The notes under the pieces were generated by a model. The model had not been told where the DNA came from and ran no database searches. It worked only from the letters and a program-made list of their open reading frames with translations. From contig CAKRJK010000115.1 in the NCBI GenBank assembly GCA_934351705.1, positions 1 through 5,717 of the forward strand: DNA of 5,717 nt. Direction: 5' to 3'. This stretch comes from an uncultured Lachnospiraceae bacterium (GTDB lineage: Bacteria > Bacillota > Clostridia > Lachnospirales > Lachnospiraceae). This document shows positions 5,391 through 5,717 of the stretch, piece by piece. A program made the position numbers and the translations under genes. Every line of letters begins with the position of its first letter. Position 1 is the stretch's first letter.

Positions 5391-5717
5391 TGAGTGATAT
5401 AATTTTGTGTCGGCACTCTTTAGCATTGCTTCATAGAGAGGTGACGGTGTATGCTGATAACATTCGCCGCCGATGCTGACACTTAAATCCAGACTCGGAT
5501 ATTCCGGAAAATGCAATTTTTTGACCGAGCGGACAATCGAATGCAGTATGTGTTCAAACTGCTCGGGACTGCATTGGTCGAGCAAAAGAACAAACTCATC
5601 TCCACCGAGGCGGATCACACAATCGTTTTTCGTGTTTTGGGCATGATCCTCAAGAATCTGTGAAATCTTAATGATGGCACGGTCACCGATGTCATGTCCG
5701 AAATGATCGTTTATCTC
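5358..5717 (-). CDS. GGDEF-domain protein (probable diguanylate cyclase), C-terminal 119 residues
   Basis: The frame stays open from the right edge of the window, so the N terminus and any sensor domain lie outside; an internal GTG at 5618 is not the start because the domain begins upstream of it. Visible residues 1-12 read INDHFGHDIGD, the substrate-binding motif (usually ND.FGH..GD). GGDEF is intact at residues 38-42 (5592-5606). SIGGE and the Asp-rich ADTKLYHSKENGRGQ end complete the domain, which closes the protein. This supports synthesis of cyclic di-GMP from two GTP. The allosteric inhibitory RxxD site is incomplete: the Asp at the expected place (D32, six residues before GGDEF) is kept, but the Arg position (29) is Thr, so product inhibition may be weak or absent. 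The gene converges on the MBL gene. Confidence 0.92.
   Translation of the reverse strand, partial: EINDHFGHDIGDRAIIKISQILEDHAQNTKNDCVIRLGGDEFVLLLDQCSPEQFEHILHSIVRSVKKLHFPEYPSLDLSVSIGGECYQHTPSPLYEAMLKSADTKLYHSKENGRGQYTL

Noticed and set aside
5358..5618. A short - strand protein starting at GTG 5618
   Set aside because: The upstream codons encode the INDHFGH..GD part of the same GGDEF domain, so the gene runs beyond the right edge.

Overview
The window looks like chromosome from an anaerobic gut-type Firmicute, most likely a member of the Lachnospiraceae. This is inferred from a SPKTG-type sortase-anchored surface protein with Cys/His-rich repeats, strong AGGAGG ribosome binding sites, short A/T-rich intergenic gaps, a DUF6110-like protein paired with an HMA_2-type P-type ATPase, and a GGDEF gene. 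Genus cannot be decided by eye. There are six genes: five on the + strand (the first cut by the left edge) and one on the - strand cut by the right edge. No tRNA, rRNA, CRISPR array, insertion sequence or phage gene was seen.

Layout. 1-630 is the C-terminal end of a cell-wall-anchored surface protein, closed by a strong intrinsic terminator (641-683). A leader with a plausible promoter (716-744) and a strong RBS precedes a two-gene unit: a small DUF6110-like protein (777-1064) overlapping by ATGA with a heavy-metal P1B-type ATPase (1061-3136). A TTGAAC-17-TACAAT promoter candidate straddles the ATPase stop codon, together with an imperfect inverted repeat. It would drive a cytoplasmic GH13 alpha-amylase-family enzyme (3191-4489) and, 34 nt further on, a metallo-beta-lactamase-fold hydrolase of the COG1237 type (4524-5351). 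A GGDEF-domain gene runs toward it from the right edge (5717-5358, - strand). The two convergent stop codons are the two ends of one perfect 12-bp palindrome, TAACCGCGGTTA.

How the genes work together. The firmest unit is the DUF6110-like/ATPase pair: translational coupling suggests that the small membrane-associated acidic protein is a partner of the pump. The pump is unusual because the expected CPC of the ion-binding helix reads FSC, the HP dipeptide of the nucleotide domain reads HS, and its N-terminal HMA-like domain has no CxxC, so its metal cannot be inferred by analogy with Cu or Zn/Cd pumps. The GH13 enzyme probably acts on imported maltodextrin-type oligosaccharides in the cytoplasm. 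The MBL protein is co-oriented with it but has no obvious functional link. No complete new multi-gene system is visible. The most notable items are the pump/DUF6110 module, the in-frame 15-nt tandem repeat just before the coupled start, and the compact convergent gene junction.
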